Below are positions 26,701-36,138 of a DNA stretch of 64,000 nucleotides, one piece after another. This stretch comes from Bryobacterales bacterium (lineage in GTDB: Bacteria; Acidobacteriota; Terriglobia; Bryobacterales; Bryobacteraceae): contig JAFAQY010000114.1 in assembly GCA_019261985.1 (NCBI GenBank), positions 42,155 through 106,154 of the forward strand, read 5' to 3'. Within the stretch, counting starts at the first letter, position 1, and each line of letters opens with the position of its first letter. A model generated the notes under the pieces. That model was not told where the DNA came from. It searched no databases and saw only the letters and a list, made by a program, of their open reading frames with translations. Position numbers and translations under genes: made by a program.

Positions 26701-26970
26701 GCATGCCGTCAAGCCGGCGAGGCCAAGGGATGCCCCCATCAATTCCAAAAAACGCCGCCGCGACTTTTCGCTCAGTTTCGCCGCAAAATCGGGCTCGCCA
26801 TCGGGCTCTCGTTCCGGCAGTTTGGCTCCGGATAGCTCCTCCAGGCTTCGCCAATAACGGGGACTGGACGGCTCCCTTCCGGTCGCCTTTAACACTGCTG
26901 TATTGGCCGGTCCTGGCTTGTTGGCGCGCAGCGCCTCAAGGGGAATGAAATCTTGCTTCATCGGTGGCAC
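23767..26970 (-). CDS. actB: Alternative complex III ActB (molybdopterin-fold/iron-sulfur fusion)
   Basis: 1067 aa. A twin-arginine-like motif (SRRRFLELMGASLG) at about residue 70 lies behind an N-terminal extension (RYWRSLEELSG), both usual for ActB. Residues about 110-760 are the molybdopterin-oxidoreductase fold, which in known ActB binds no cofactor. The C-terminal part has four cysteine clusters: CVNCNACVVACQAENNIPV, CMQCEKAPCELVCP, RCIGTRYCSNNCPYK and KCTYCVQRI with CQQACP. Residues about 535-603 are a low-complexity Gly/Ala/Arg/Gln tract encoded by a minisatellite. It lies on the protein's periplasmic domain and should be a surface loop if tolerated. Follows actA with a 13-base overlap. 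Confidence 0.93.
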   Translation of the reverse strand: MPPMKQDFIPLEALRANKPGPANTAVLKATGREPSSPRYWRSLEELSGAKLPEREPDGEPDFAAKLSEKSRRRFLELMGASLGLAGLTACTRQPTEFIVPYAQPPENAIPGRPMHFATAVPVDGIAQGVIVETHLGRPTKVEGNPAHPSSLGATSVLSQSSVLDLYDPDRARVVTYLGNQRSWDDFINAFHQSAGLLQAGAGLHILTQTVCSPTLGSQLKAVLEALPQAKWHQYHPTGAHSAYSGAQLAFGRPVNTVYRLDRADVILGLDSDFLACGQASTRMAREFAVRRRQGNRLDMNRLYVIESILTSTGGKADHRLPMRWADVEVFARDLAAAIGVKGMAASNNNPHQQWISAVAADLMAHYGASAVIPGDHQSPGLHALAHAINAALGNAGNTVVYTQPLEVQPVDQIASIRDLAGAMDAGQVQLLLILGGNPAYDAPADLDLSNRLKKVRTVFHVSQHFNETSVLCNWHVPETHVFEDWGDARAHDGTVTITQPLIEPFYDAHSHAQVLDVLLQFPPRNSYEILRGYWMGEHTGARGQGPGASGRGAAAGGQRLGASGRGPAAGGQGAAAGGQRLGASQGPEGARGQGPGASQGTDFEFEAWWRKSVHDGLIADSAVAEIKPAIAADLSQLPAPAQRNGIELVFRADPYINGGEYANNGWLQELPRPMTKLTWDNAVHLSPATAKRLGIGDQRVVRLNYRGRKVEGVTWIAPGQPDDSITIHLGYGHTNLGRAANGAGFNAYLLRTSDSPWSGDGLQVEKTGRSFPLATTQMQQTLEGRTLVIEDAVGRYQQDPDFVKHLVDEPEPDTTLYPAWSYTGYLWGMSIDLTACVNCNACVVACQAENNIPVVGKEQILSRRGMHWLRIDTYYKGAAENPQAFYQPVPCMQCEKAPCELVCPVQATQHSSDGLNDMVYNRCIGTRYCSNNCPYKVRRFNFLLFQDWVTDTLKLQRNPDVSVRSRGVMEKCTYCVQRIRQGEIRSADENRYIHDLEVQTACQQACPTQAIVFGDMNQRANRISQLKSEKLNYALLAELNTRPNTTYLAELRNPNPALNAQNGGGRG
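25160..25365. repeat. In-frame minisatellite in actB
   Basis: About 200 bases of CTGGCCCCTGGCCCC-like and CCGCTGGCCCCC-like units, length a multiple of the reading frame so that actB stays open. The encoded tract is made of GQGPGAS, GGQRLGAS and GRGAAAG units. The unit differs from the palindromic family. Confidence 0.85.
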
Positions 26971-27608
26971 GTCGAGCAGCTCGTGCGGCTGATAATGCGG
27001 TATTCGCTAACCAGCTGCTTCCCCAAGGCGAGCTGATCGGACGGCGGCGTGTAGGCCATGTTGAAGACCTGATCGCGCGGGCGCACAAATTGGGCGGGAT
27101 CGCGATGACAATCCAGGCACCATTTCATGCGCAGCGATTCCGCTTGCCACGTTAGCGGCATCCGGTCCACGCGGCCATGGCATGTGGAGCAACCGATCCC
27201 TTTGCGAACGTGAACGCTGTGGTCGAAGTACACGAAATCGGGCAGATCGTGCACACGTGTCCATTGAATCGACTTGCCCGTGCGGTAACTTTGCCGCACC
27301 GGCTCCAACTCCGCCGCCACGGTCCACATCTGGGAATGGCAATTCATGCAGATTTTGGTTGCCGGGATGTTCGCGAACGATGAGGTTTCAACGGTGGTGT
27401 GGCAATAACGGCAATCTAGGCCGAGGCCTCCTACGTGGTGGTCGTGACTGAAGGGCACGGGTTGCTCCCGCGGCTCTCCTTGCCGGGTCTCGTAATGGGA
27501 TCCCTGAATCCAGTAGCCGTAACAGGCGAGCGCGCCTACCGCCCCGACAATGCCCAATAGTGACAACCGCGCGACGGAGTTTGCATTTCTGGAAAAGAAT
27601 TGCGGCAC
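26958..27608 (-). CDS. actA: Alternative complex III pentaheme cytochrome ActA
   Basis: 216 aa. One N-terminal membrane helix (LSLLGIVGAVGALACYGYWI) and five CxxCH heme motifs: CRYCH, CMNCH, CSTCH, CLDCH, CSTCH. Conserved FSHDHHVGGLGLDCRYCHT and YFDHSVHVRKGIGCSTCHGR match the ActA family, which carries five hemes in known complexes. First gene of the twelve-gene respiratory operon. The 270-base gap before it (to the TonB receptor) contains repeats and a terminator that belongs to the receptor gene. Confidence 0.93.
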   Translation of the reverse strand: MPQFFSRNANSVARLSLLGIVGAVGALACYGYWIQGSHYETRQGEPREQPVPFSHDHHVGGLGLDCRYCHTTVETSSFANIPATKICMNCHSQMWTVAAELEPVRQSYRTGKSIQWTRVHDLPDFVYFDHSVHVRKGIGCSTCHGRVDRMPLTWQAESLRMKWCLDCHRDPAQFVRPRDQVFNMAYTPPSDQLALGKQLVSEYRIISRTSCSTCHR

Positions 27609-27734
27609 ACGTCCCTCGACCGGATACCTTGAGGTGAGCGGACAACTGAAACGCTTACCATCGGGTAGATATTGACCCTAGGAGTGATGTTTCATCCCGC
27701 CGCCGCGGTACTTATGCGGTCTTAAAGGCCGACT

Positions 27735-27780
27735 ATCGGGCAGGCTTCAACCTGCGGCGGGCTTTAGCCCGCCTGCGCGG
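27735..27780. repeat. Dispersed palindromes downstream of the receptor gene
   Basis: GGGCAGGCTTCAACCTGC and GCGGGCTTTAGCCCGC in tandem, between actA and the receptor terminator. Confidence 0.7.
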
Positions 27781-27829
27781 TTACGTGAAGTTCTGCGTTT
27801 ATCCGCAAAACGCCCGCACACATGAAAAA

Positions 27830-27849
27830 AGCCGGCCCGAAGGCCGGCT
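27830..27849 (-). terminator. Intrinsic terminator of the first TonB receptor
   Basis: On the minus strand AGCCGGCC-TTCG-GGCCGGCT is followed by six T residues. Thirty bases after the receptor stop codon. Confidence 0.85.
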
Positions 27850-27878
27850 CTAACAACAACTATTCGTGAAAGAAAAGG

Positions 27879-30800
27879 CTAGAAAACAAACCGTCCGATG
27901 ATCGTTGTGGTACGCGGATTACTCGTGTAGAACTGGTCGAAGCGTCCGAACAATGAATTTCCGGTCAGCAGAAAGTTCCGCGTGGTGGTGAACATATTTG
28001 GGTACACGTCGTTCAGCAGATCGCCGGTCCATTGCGGATGATTGAAGATGTTGCTGAACTGGGCCCCCAATTCAACGCGCATCCGCTCAGTGATGTTAAA
28101 GCGCTTCATAAGTTGCAGATCGATATTGTCGATCGGGTTCATTGCAAAAGTATTTCTTCCGGCGTTCCCGAATGCGCCCAAGCCCGCCTGAACGTAACGG
28201 GCATTCGGATTCTTCGCAACGTAAGCCACAATCGCGGCCGCCGCGGTTGTCGAGTTCCCGTTTTTATCGATCCCGACGACGCCGGAGGATACGTTTGCTG
28301 CACCCGCCGGATTGATGACGGCGCGGTCTAAGGAATCATTGTTCAGGTTCGAGTCGATTCCGCTTTGAACCGTCGCGAATTCGGGCGATTGATAAGTGTA
28401 CGTGCCCGCCAAATTCCAGTTCCCCACTAAATTTTTCATGAACCAGTTGTCCTTCTGGAAGGGTTTGAAATCATACGTGGGCGTGAACGTGAACCGGATA
28501 CGGCGGTCGAGGGCAGACGAAGACCAATCGTTGCCCAGATTACGGAAGTCCTGGCCGCGCCGGGGGGTCAAGACCGTGCTGTACACCGTGGCGGTGGAAT
28601 CGTCGAGGGCATGACTCCAGGTGAAATTCGTTATGTATGAGAAGTTCTTGCTGTAGCGCTTCGTCACTTGCAGCGCCAAACCGTTGTACTTCGAATTTCC
28701 AACCGGATGATAAGCCGTAATGGTGCTCTTGAAGCCATACTGGCCCCAGGCGTTGCTCGGCGAAGCCGGGTAATTGGTCATCGCCACAAGGTTCGACTGG
28801 ATTTGCGCGAGCGTCAGGTTCAAGCCTGAGAGTTGCCCTGCAGACGGCGCGGTAAAGAACGTCGGCAAGCTGTAGCTAGGAGTTACCGCCGAGACCCGGT
28901 TGAGCTGATCCTGCACGTACAGGTGCACTCCTTTGGTGCCGATATAGCGAGCTTCCAGCGTGTAATCATGGCCCAAGCTTCGCTGTACGGCGAGATTGTA
29001 ATTTATGGAATACGGACGGATTTGGTCGTAGGTATAGGCACTGACGGCCGCCCGCGCCTGAGCCACCGTCGTGGGCAAACTAATCGAGCTGGACGGAAGC
29101 AGTCCGCCATTGGCCAGGAAATTAGGCGTTTGATTCGTCAGGCTGGGAACATCCTCGGTTTGCTGAAAATAGGCAGGTTTGGCATTGATGCTCAGATTGT
29201 TGTAGGACTGGTCGTAGTTGATGCCAAATCCGGCGCGGACCGACCAAAGGCCGCTCGTGCCCGGAGACCACGCCACGCCGATTCGCGGCGCAAAGTCCTT
29301 CTTCGAAGCTTGCGGCTCGCCAAATGTAATCAGACCGGGCAAACTCGCCAGCGCGCTGTAGCTCTGATAGCGAGACACCACCGGCACTGTGACGTATTCG
29401 TACCGGAGTCCGAGATTGAAAGTCAGGTTCGGACGGTAACGGAAATCGTCATTAAAGAACATTCCGTGGAACAGGTATCCGGCCGGAATGCCGCCGCTTA
29501 CTCCCACGCTGCGCTCGCCTATAATGTCCGGACTCATATCGTGCAGATAAAGGTCCAGCGTATTGTACTCGTAATCGCCGCGCGAGCGTTGGATAAACGA
29601 GTTGCTGGCGATGACGTCCTGGAAATTGTAGCCGGCTTTCAGCGTATGCCGGCCTAAAGTCTTGGTGACATTGTCGGTGGCCTGCAAAGTACCTTGGCTG
29701 TAACCCTGAGGGTTGTTTTGATCGGGACCAAGCTGCAAGCCGAGATCCGCGAAATAAAGATTCGGAAACTGATCGAGGCCCGGGAACTTAAAGTCGCCGG
29801 CTGTAAGAACGTTGCTCTTGTGATCGTAAGAAACACGCAGCTCGTTCAGCAGTGTCGGCGAAAACGTATGGAACTCAGAGATCGATAAAAGGTACCTGTT
29901 ATCTGGAATGGGAGTATAAAACACCGGTAACTGAGCATTGGTGTCGATCTGAAAATCCCGGTTGTAAATCCAGCGGCCGCGAATCTGATCCTTATCGCCA
30001 GGGTTGTAGTCGATTCCCACCAGTGCGTTTTGCCTGTTCCTGTAGGCAGGTCCGGACACCGGAATCAGTCCCACGGGAATCGAAGCGCCCCCAACTGTAA
30101 CGGTGCTCGTGGCCGCGGCGGCGGCGGGTACGTACTGCTTTAAGATCCCGAGGTTCGTTTGGCTGATCCCCGGCAGAGACGCGATGGTGGAATAACCGGC
30201 AGCGGTAGGAGATTCGATCGGCGCGCCGGGCACCGCCGCTTGTCCCAGGGGAGAATATTCCCAGTTGCCGAAATAGAACAGTTTATTTCTAACGATCGGG
30301 CCGCCAATGGTCCCGCCGAACCGGTTGTAATCGAAACGCGGGTTTGACGTGAATCCCTGAACCGCCGCCTTCGAGTCGATGGCGTTAAGGTTGCGGTTAT
30401 TGAAATACTCATATGCTGAACCGTGGATCTCGTTAGTACCAGACTTGATCACGGAATTAAAAATCCCGCCCGAAGACCCTCCAAACTCCGGATTGAACTG
30501 GTTCTGCAGCAGCGAGAACTCCGCAATCGCGTCGTTCGGAACCAGGACCATAGGACCGGTCACGTCGTGACGATTATTGTCCACGCCGTCAATATTGAAA
30601 CTGTTGTTCGTCTGGCGCTGTCCGCCGATGCTCGGCCCTGTCCCATAGCCGACGCCGCCCCCCTGAGTCACACCCGGGGCGATCAAGCTCAGATTCAGAA
30701 CGCCGGTACCGTTAAGATAATTTCCAGCCGCCGGCAGATTGAGGCTCAAGTCCGACTTAAAAGTGGTCTGGATTTGAGCGTTGGAAGTGTCGATTAGCGC

Positions 30801-31178
30801 CGCGGCCTCCACCACTTCAACGGTGGCAGCAGCAGTCGCGATCTTCATGCTGAAGTTTACCGTCGCCGTTCGGTTCAGATCCGTGGCGACATTGGCAATT
30901 CGCTGCGGTTGCATTCCCTGGGCGTTGGCCTCGATGTCATACGTGCCCACGGGCACGTTGTTTACGCGATATTCCCCAGCCGCATTCGTGGCGGCGGGAT
31001 ACTTCACGCCCGTATCTCGATTTGTCGCGGTGACCGAAGCGTTAGGAATGAGAGCGCCTGCCGGATCCGTCACGGTGCCCACGATGTTCGTGTCTGTTGC
31101 CTGACCCCATAAAACGGCCGCGAAAACAGCGATAGCCGCCACTAAACTAACTTGCTTTACAATAATTCGTACGTTCAT
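27879..31178 (-). CDS. TonB-dependent receptor with carboxypeptidase-regulatory N-domain
   Basis: 1099 aa outer-membrane protein of the Oar-like type that is strongly expanded in Acidobacteria. Signal peptide (VSLVAAIAVFAAVLWGQA), then a carboxypeptidase-regulatory-like domain (TNIVGTVTDPAGALIPNASV) over about residues 30-115, a plug domain containing SFNIDGVDNNRHDVTG, and a long beta-barrel with the terminal strand FDQFYTSNPRTTTIIGRFVF ending in Phe. Start is ATG 31178 with ribosome binding site GAGAGGGG; the second receptor gene has the same leader word. Ligand unknown, often sugars or peptides. Confidence 0.9.
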   Translation of the reverse strand: MNVRIIVKQVSLVAAIAVFAAVLWGQATDTNIVGTVTDPAGALIPNASVTATNRDTGVKYPAATNAAGEYRVNNVPVGTYDIEANAQGMQPQRIANVATDLNRTATVNFSMKIATAAATVEVVEAAALIDTSNAQIQTTFKSDLSLNLPAAGNYLNGTGVLNLSLIAPGVTQGGGVGYGTGPSIGGQRQTNNSFNIDGVDNNRHDVTGPMVLVPNDAIAEFSLLQNQFNPEFGGSSGGIFNSVIKSGTNEIHGSAYEYFNNRNLNAIDSKAAVQGFTSNPRFDYNRFGGTIGGPIVRNKLFYFGNWEYSPLGQAAVPGAPIESPTAAGYSTIASLPGISQTNLGILKQYVPAAAAATSTVTVGGASIPVGLIPVSGPAYRNRQNALVGIDYNPGDKDQIRGRWIYNRDFQIDTNAQLPVFYTPIPDNRYLLSISEFHTFSPTLLNELRVSYDHKSNVLTAGDFKFPGLDQFPNLYFADLGLQLGPDQNNPQGYSQGTLQATDNVTKTLGRHTLKAGYNFQDVIASNSFIQRSRGDYEYNTLDLYLHDMSPDIIGERSVGVSGGIPAGYLFHGMFFNDDFRYRPNLTFNLGLRYEYVTVPVVSRYQSYSALASLPGLITFGEPQASKKDFAPRIGVAWSPGTSGLWSVRAGFGINYDQSYNNLSINAKPAYFQQTEDVPSLTNQTPNFLANGGLLPSSSISLPTTVAQARAAVSAYTYDQIRPYSINYNLAVQRSLGHDYTLEARYIGTKGVHLYVQDQLNRVSAVTPSYSLPTFFTAPSAGQLSGLNLTLAQIQSNLVAMTNYPASPSNAWGQYGFKSTITAYHPVGNSKYNGLALQVTKRYSKNFSYITNFTWSHALDDSTATVYSTVLTPRRGQDFRNLGNDWSSSALDRRIRFTFTPTYDFKPFQKDNWFMKNLVGNWNLAGTYTYQSPEFATVQSGIDSNLNNDSLDRAVINPAGAANVSSGVVGIDKNGNSTTAAAAIVAYVAKNPNARYVQAGLGAFGNAGRNTFAMNPIDNIDLQLMKRFNITERMRVELGAQFSNIFNHPQWTGDLLNDVYPNMFTTTRNFLLTGNSLFGRFDQFYTSNPRTTTIIGRFVF

Positions 31179-31427
31179 AACCCCTCTCAATGACAGCAAC
31201 AGCCGAGCCTCACATTTAGAATCGACAAAGATGAGAAAAACTTCACGTTGGCTGCGGTTCTGGGCATCCGACGGGAAGCTATTCAGCCCAAGGCTGCGCC
31301 GGCTCGGCGATTGTTTCCCTGATGTTGACCCAAGTATAATCCGATTACGCTAAAAACACAAAAGGAAAAACGACATTTGTCCGCCTCTGGGCAATGGCGG
31401 CTGCCAGAAGTTGGCGTACAGGCCGCT

Positions 31428-31482
31428 GTGGGGCAGGCTTGAGCCGTCGGCTTGAGCCTGCGGCGGGCTTTAGTCCGCATGG
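31428..31482. repeat. Dispersed palindromes upstream of the first receptor
   Basis: GTGGGGCAGGCTTGAGCC, CTTGAGCCTGCGG and GCGGGCTTTAGTCCGC. They lie in the 383-base gap between the two receptor genes, which otherwise holds only a terminator. Confidence 0.7.
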
Positions 31483-31518
31483 GCGATTAGGGCTCAGGCG
31501 AAACTACGAATCAAAGAA

Positions 31519-31536
31519 GCGCCCGCCGCGGGGCGC
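31519..31536 (-). terminator. Hairpin downstream of the second TonB receptor
   Basis: On the minus strand GCGCCC-CGCGGC-GGGCGC followed by TTCTTT, 26 bases after the stop codon. Confidence 0.65.
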
Positions 31537-31561
31537 TCCTTGATAGGAAAGAACAGGCCAG

Positions 31562-34500
31562 TTAAAACGTGAATTTAACTTGCGTCTGAACCACGCGGCC
31601 CGAAACCGCCGATCCTTGGAAGGACCCATACGGGCTCGACGGCGGCGAAACGGTTTCGAGAATTTGCCCGAAGTTGCCCGCAGCCACGTTGTTGAACGGA
31701 TTATCGAAGTTCGGGTGATTCAGGATGTTGTACAAGTATGCTCCGACGGTGAACCGGTAGCGCTCGTGGACCACGATGTTCTTGCTCAGGTTCAGGTCGG
31801 TATCGAAGTATCCGGGACCTCGGAAGAAGTTGCGCGGAATGTTGCCGGCATCATGCTGAGAGCTCGCGCTCGCAAACATCGCCGGTGTCATGCACGCCGC
31901 GTTGGGAGTGTTGCACGAAGGGATTCCCGTGCCAAGGTAATCCGCCAGGAAGGTTCCCGTCAGCAGACCGGCCCAGTTGCCGATGCTGTTCTTGGTGCGA
32001 ACGCTCGAATTCTGCACGCTGAAGGGATACCCGGAGTGGAACAGGAAAGTGCCGGCCACTGTCCAGTTACCCAATACTTGCTTCATAAGGGAGTTGTGGA
32101 AATACGCTGCCGGAACTGTATACGCATAGTTGGCATTAAGGCTGTGCCGCACATCGTAATCGGCCGCGCCGTAGTTCAAAACGCCGAGGCCGAACGGGCT
32201 GAGTTGTTGGCGAACGCTAGGCGCCGCTAACAGGTTGAACCGCTCCAGGCACGCATTGGAACAAGTATCCAAAGCATGGCTCCATGAATAGCCGAACGAT
32301 CCGATAAACTGGTTGCCCATCCGCCACCGGAACGAGGTCACCAAGCCGTTGTAGCTCGACCATCCCTGATTGTTCAGCTCGCGAATCTCTCCGAAGCGGG
32401 CATCGGGAACCGTCGCCGGCAGCCCGGCGAAACCCTTGCTCGAATACGCGTTCTGAAACGCGTTCTGAGTGATTTCGTCGTATCCGTAGTTGCCAACGTA
32501 ATTCACCGACAGCATATAGCGAGTCGTGAACTGCCGCTGAATTTCGAAATTCCATTCACGGTACTTCGGGCTATACATTTTCGAAGCCACCGTGTCGAAG
32601 TTCGGCACTACGAAATCCGGTACGCCGGCCTGTAATTGCGCTAAGGTCGCGCCGCTTGCAAAGCCATGCAGGAGCGCGGCGTTCGAATTAGCCACCGCGG
32701 CGAAAATGCTATTTGGATTATTCAGCGCGATCAAGCCGGAAGGGGTGGTGAACGAAGTTACGTTCGGGCTGTTGGTAAAGAAACGATCCGCCACCAGCGC
32801 TTGGTTCGCGTCGGAGAAAATCCCGAATCCGCCCCGAAGAATAGTATTTTTCGTAACGCTATAGGCTGCGCCGATACGCGGCGCCACCACCAGGGCTTCC
32901 ATGCCCGGAAATGCCTCCCCAAGGCCGGTGTGAATTAGTTGGTTGTACGGAGTGCTCGCATTGTGCGCCACCGCGCTAAAAGGCGAAAGCAGTTCGCTGA
33001 AGCAGTTGGACGCACATTGGATGTTGCTGTTCCGGTCAAAGCGCAGCGCCAGCGTAAGCGTGAACCTCTGGCTGGCTTTCCATTCATCCTGGACATAAAA
33101 GCCCGCGCTATAGAGCGTCAGATTCTGAGCGCCAACCTGCGGGAACGCCTGAGAAAATGTGGAACCGTTGGTCAGCGAGCCCTGCCAAAAATCTGTCATG
33201 GAGTTGAACAGAATATTGCCATATTGGTTCGGTTGCGAGGCATAACTGCTGACGAAGTTCTTTCGGACATTAGCTCCGAATTTAAACGTATGTCTCCCGG
33301 CGACCCTGGAAAAATCGTCGAGTATTTGCCACTGCCGCACTTTGCGGCCTTGGGGGTAATTGCTGAGCGGGTCGGTTGCAGAGCCGCCCATCCCCTCAAA
33401 TGGCGCGCCGTCATTAAATAGCCAGGTGCTTGGGAATACCTTAATCGCAGCCGCGTAATCGGGCGGCCCAAAGATGGCCGAGTAATATGTCGCCGACAAC
33501 AACAATTGATTCACCATGGTCGCGCCAATCGACTTCGTGTAGCCCATCTGGCCGCCGGCTTGGGGTTGCTTGCTGTTGGCGCTAAACGCAGGGTTGATCG
33601 GGCTCGTGCTCGTTGCTTGCACGCCGTGGTCGCCGTTGTACCGCAAATACAAACGATCGCTATCCGTCAGGTTGACATCGCCCTTCACCGCCATAAGCCA
33701 TTCAGTGTTCAAGCTGTTGGTGCTGTCCTGGAAGACGCGCGCGCAGGGCTGCGTTACGCCGAACGGGCCCGCAACGGAGGAGACTCCCGCCGTTCCCGCG
33801 CCATTCAAGGTCACCAGGTCCCCGCAGCCTAGAGCAGGATCGTCAGCCGTGGTCAACGGCCGCGCCCGTCCCGCTCCCGAACTGTTCCCGTACAAGTTCA
33901 AAGCTTGCTGGTAGAAGGGAACGGCAGGCGCATTCGTGCTTGCCAGATTAGCCAGCACGGCGCTTGAAAATGCGGTCGTCGGAATGTATATCGGGCCGCC
34001 GCTCGGCAGAACGTATCTCAGCCCTTCGTTATCGAAGAAGAAAAATGCTTTGTCCTTTTTGATCGGCCCGCCAATTGAATCGAACCATTGGTTGGAAACT
34101 GCATGCGGCCGCGGAGTCGCATTCGCGTTATTAAACCAGTCGTTCGCGTTCAGCTTATTGCCGTTCCATAGCCAGCCGGCATTTCCGTGAAAAGCGTTGG
34201 CGCCCGACTTGGTGACGTAATTCACCTGCGCGCCGGCTTGTCGCCCGTATTGCCCGGTGTAAGCGTTCAGAACCACCGCCGCCTCTTGAATCTCATTCGC
34301 GCCCAGCGTCAAATTGCTGGCGCCGGAGTTGTTCAAGTTTAGGTACGGGTCCATGTTGTCGTTGCCGTTGATCGTGAACAGGTTCGATACAGCCGGCAGC
34401 CCGAACGCCGAGAAGTTGCCGTATCCGGCGCCCGTGCTCACCGTCACTCCAGGAACTGTCTCCGCATACGCCGTCATATCCATGCCCGGTGCGGGCAGGT

Positions 34501-34996
34501 TCTCCAACTGGTTGTTGTTGAAGGATGTGGCAAGATTGGCGTTATCCGTTTGGACCAAAGCAGGCACTTCCGTGACCTCCACGGTTTGCGTCTGCTGTTG
34601 CACCGACAATTGAACCGTAAGGTTCGTCGCCTGGCCCAAACTGATGGTGGCCTTCTGCACGGATTCCCCGAATCCGGGGGCCATTACCGATAAAGTATAG
34701 GCGCCGGGCCGCAGCAAAGCGAAGCGGAATTGGCCGGCTGCGCTGCTGGTTTCTTGCCTCGACTCGCCGGTTTCGTCGCTCTTAAGGGTGACCTTGGCGT
34801 TGGTCACCACCGCGCCGGTTGGGTCCGCGATTGTTCCGATCAACTCACCTGTAACCACGGTTTGGGCACTAACGCTTTGTATGGCCCCGAGTCCAATTAA
34901 CAGGCTAATACCAAGTGACAGCGCGAAAAGCCCCGGATATTTGCTTGAGGAGACACATGTAGCGCCCCGCGGAAATTTATCTCTTGGAATGTTCAT
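31562..34996 (-). CDS. TonB-dependent receptor with carboxypeptidase-regulatory N-domain
   Basis: 1144 aa, same architecture as its neighbour but only distantly similar. Signal peptide around residues 20-44 (GISLLIGLGAIQSVSA before QTV), regulatory domain with GTIADPTGAVVTNAKVTLKS, plug with LFTINGNDNMDPYLNLN, barrel with the final VVQTQVKFTF ending in Phe. The ATG at 34996 follows GAGAGGGGTTT, the same leader as the first receptor gene, so the two may be controlled alike although each has its own terminator. Confidence 0.9.
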   Translation of the reverse strand: MNIPRDKFPRGATCVSSSKYPGLFALSLGISLLIGLGAIQSVSAQTVVTGELIGTIADPTGAVVTNAKVTLKSDETGESRQETSSAAGQFRFALLRPGAYTLSVMAPGFGESVQKATISLGQATNLTVQLSVQQQTQTVEVTEVPALVQTDNANLATSFNNNQLENLPAPGMDMTAYAETVPGVTVSTGAGYGNFSAFGLPAVSNLFTINGNDNMDPYLNLNNSGASNLTLGANEIQEAAVVLNAYTGQYGRQAGAQVNYVTKSGANAFHGNAGWLWNGNKLNANDWFNNANATPRPHAVSNQWFDSIGGPIKKDKAFFFFDNEGLRYVLPSGGPIYIPTTAFSSAVLANLASTNAPAVPFYQQALNLYGNSSGAGRARPLTTADDPALGCGDLVTLNGAGTAGVSSVAGPFGVTQPCARVFQDSTNSLNTEWLMAVKGDVNLTDSDRLYLRYNGDHGVQATSTSPINPAFSANSKQPQAGGQMGYTKSIGATMVNQLLLSATYYSAIFGPPDYAAAIKVFPSTWLFNDGAPFEGMGGSATDPLSNYPQGRKVRQWQILDDFSRVAGRHTFKFGANVRKNFVSSYASQPNQYGNILFNSMTDFWQGSLTNGSTFSQAFPQVGAQNLTLYSAGFYVQDEWKASQRFTLTLALRFDRNSNIQCASNCFSELLSPFSAVAHNASTPYNQLIHTGLGEAFPGMEALVVAPRIGAAYSVTKNTILRGGFGIFSDANQALVADRFFTNSPNVTSFTTPSGLIALNNPNSIFAAVANSNAALLHGFASGATLAQLQAGVPDFVVPNFDTVASKMYSPKYREWNFEIQRQFTTRYMLSVNYVGNYGYDEITQNAFQNAYSSKGFAGLPATVPDARFGEIRELNNQGWSSYNGLVTSFRWRMGNQFIGSFGYSWSHALDTCSNACLERFNLLAAPSVRQQLSPFGLGVLNYGAADYDVRHSLNANYAYTVPAAYFHNSLMKQVLGNWTVAGTFLFHSGYPFSVQNSSVRTKNSIGNWAGLLTGTFLADYLGTGIPSCNTPNAACMTPAMFASASSQHDAGNIPRNFFRGPGYFDTDLNLSKNIVVHERYRFTVGAYLYNILNHPNFDNPFNNVAAGNFGQILETVSPPSSPYGSFQGSAVSGRVVQTQVKFTF

Positions 34997-35250
34997 AAAC
35001 CCCTCTCACGTTGTTTTCGAGGTCCGCCGTTTCCGAGCTCGGGAGCCGACTTCCCTCCTACAACTTCCGCAGTGCACACTGGCTTGTGAGATCGTCCTCT
35101 CAGTGCACCAGTCCGACCAAGCCTGCATCGGCTTGGTGCGCACTGCGCCAAATTATGGTTAAAGTATATTCCTGTTAAAAAAAAAATTCAAAAGAAAATT
35201 GAACCCAATCCTTTAAACTCCGCGCCAGGGCGAAGAAGCGGTGAATATGG

Positions 35251-35310
35251 GGTGGAGCAGGCTTAAGCCGGGCTTAAGCCTGCAACCGGGCCTTTAGGCC
35301 GGGTTCGCCG
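35251..35310. repeat. Dispersed palindromes between receptor and def
   Basis: GTGGAGCAGGCTTAAGCC, GGGCTTAAGCCTGC and CCGGGCCTTTAGGCCGGG in the 335-base divergent gap. The remaining part is AT-richer (a run of A near 35180) and probably holds the promoters. Confidence 0.7.
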
Positions 35311-35331
35311 TGAAGTCACTCAAGTCCCCAT

Positions 35332-35982
35332 TTGCACACGAGCCCCAGCTCCGCCTACTCTAAATCTGTGGCCGAGTCGCAATCTACCAACAAAGTTCGT
35401 TTGAAAATCGCGCAAGCGGGTGAAGTGGTGCTTCGCCAGATCGCGCGTCCGCTTACTCGTGAAGAGGTTGTCTCTGCGCCAGTTCAGGACTTACTGGAAC
35501 TGATGCGGCAGACCATGTACGATGCTCCGGGCGTGGGCTTGGCCGCTCCGCAGATCGGCCTCGCGCTTCAACTAGCCGTTATCGAGGATCGTGAGCAATA
35601 TTTGAAGGACGTTCCAGCCGAGCTGCTGGCGTCGCGCGAGCGGCGGCCCGTACCGTTTCTGGTTCTGATCAATCCGCGAATCGTGGAGTATTCCGACGAA
35701 AAAGTTGAGTTTTTCGAAGGCTGCTTAAGCGTGTCCGGGTTCAGCGCCTTAGTAAGCCGCTCGAGGCGCGTAGCTGTCGAATTTCTCGATGACAACGCGG
35801 AGCCGCGGCGCATCGAAGCCTCGGGCTGGTTCGCGCGCATTCTTCAGCACGAAATCGATCATCTGAACGGCTGCCTGTACATCGACCGCATGGAGCCGCG
35901 CTCATTCATGACGGTCGATAACTTAACGCGTTATTGGAAGGATCTCCCAATCCCCGACGTGCGCGCCAAATTGGGGATTTGA
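35332..35982 (+). CDS. def: Peptide deformylase
   Basis: Up to 216 aa. Removes the formyl group from new proteins; metal enzyme. The three motifs are complete: GVGLAAPQIG, EGCLSV (metal Cys) and HEIDHLNG (two metal His and catalytic Glu). A longer insertion (QYLKDVPAELLASRERRPVP) between motifs 1 and 2 is as in many Acidobacteria and plant-like forms. Start unclear: TTG at 35332 gives the longest frame; GTG at 35368 is equally likely. Stands alone. Confidence 0.93.
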   Translation: MHTSPSSAYSKSVAESQSTNKVRLKIAQAGEVVLRQIARPLTREEVVSAPVQDLLELMRQTMYDAPGVGLAAPQIGLALQLAVIEDREQYLKDVPAELLASRERRPVPFLVLINPRIVEYSDEKVEFFEGCLSVSGFSALVSRSRRVAVEFLDDNAEPRRIEASGWFARILQHEIDHLNGCLYIDRMEPRSFMTVDNLTRYWKDLPIPDVRAKLGI

Positions 35983-36138
35983 TCCCGCGGAATAACCGGG
36001 GCGGCCCGGGTCTTCCAGTACCGAATTGCAGAAGTTGGAGTGCAGCCTGTAGTAGCTAATTGCAGACCTTGGCGTACAGCCTCGCCGTGCGCACGCGTCA
36101 GCCTGGAACCGTCGGGATAAACCGGCGTGAAGTAGTGA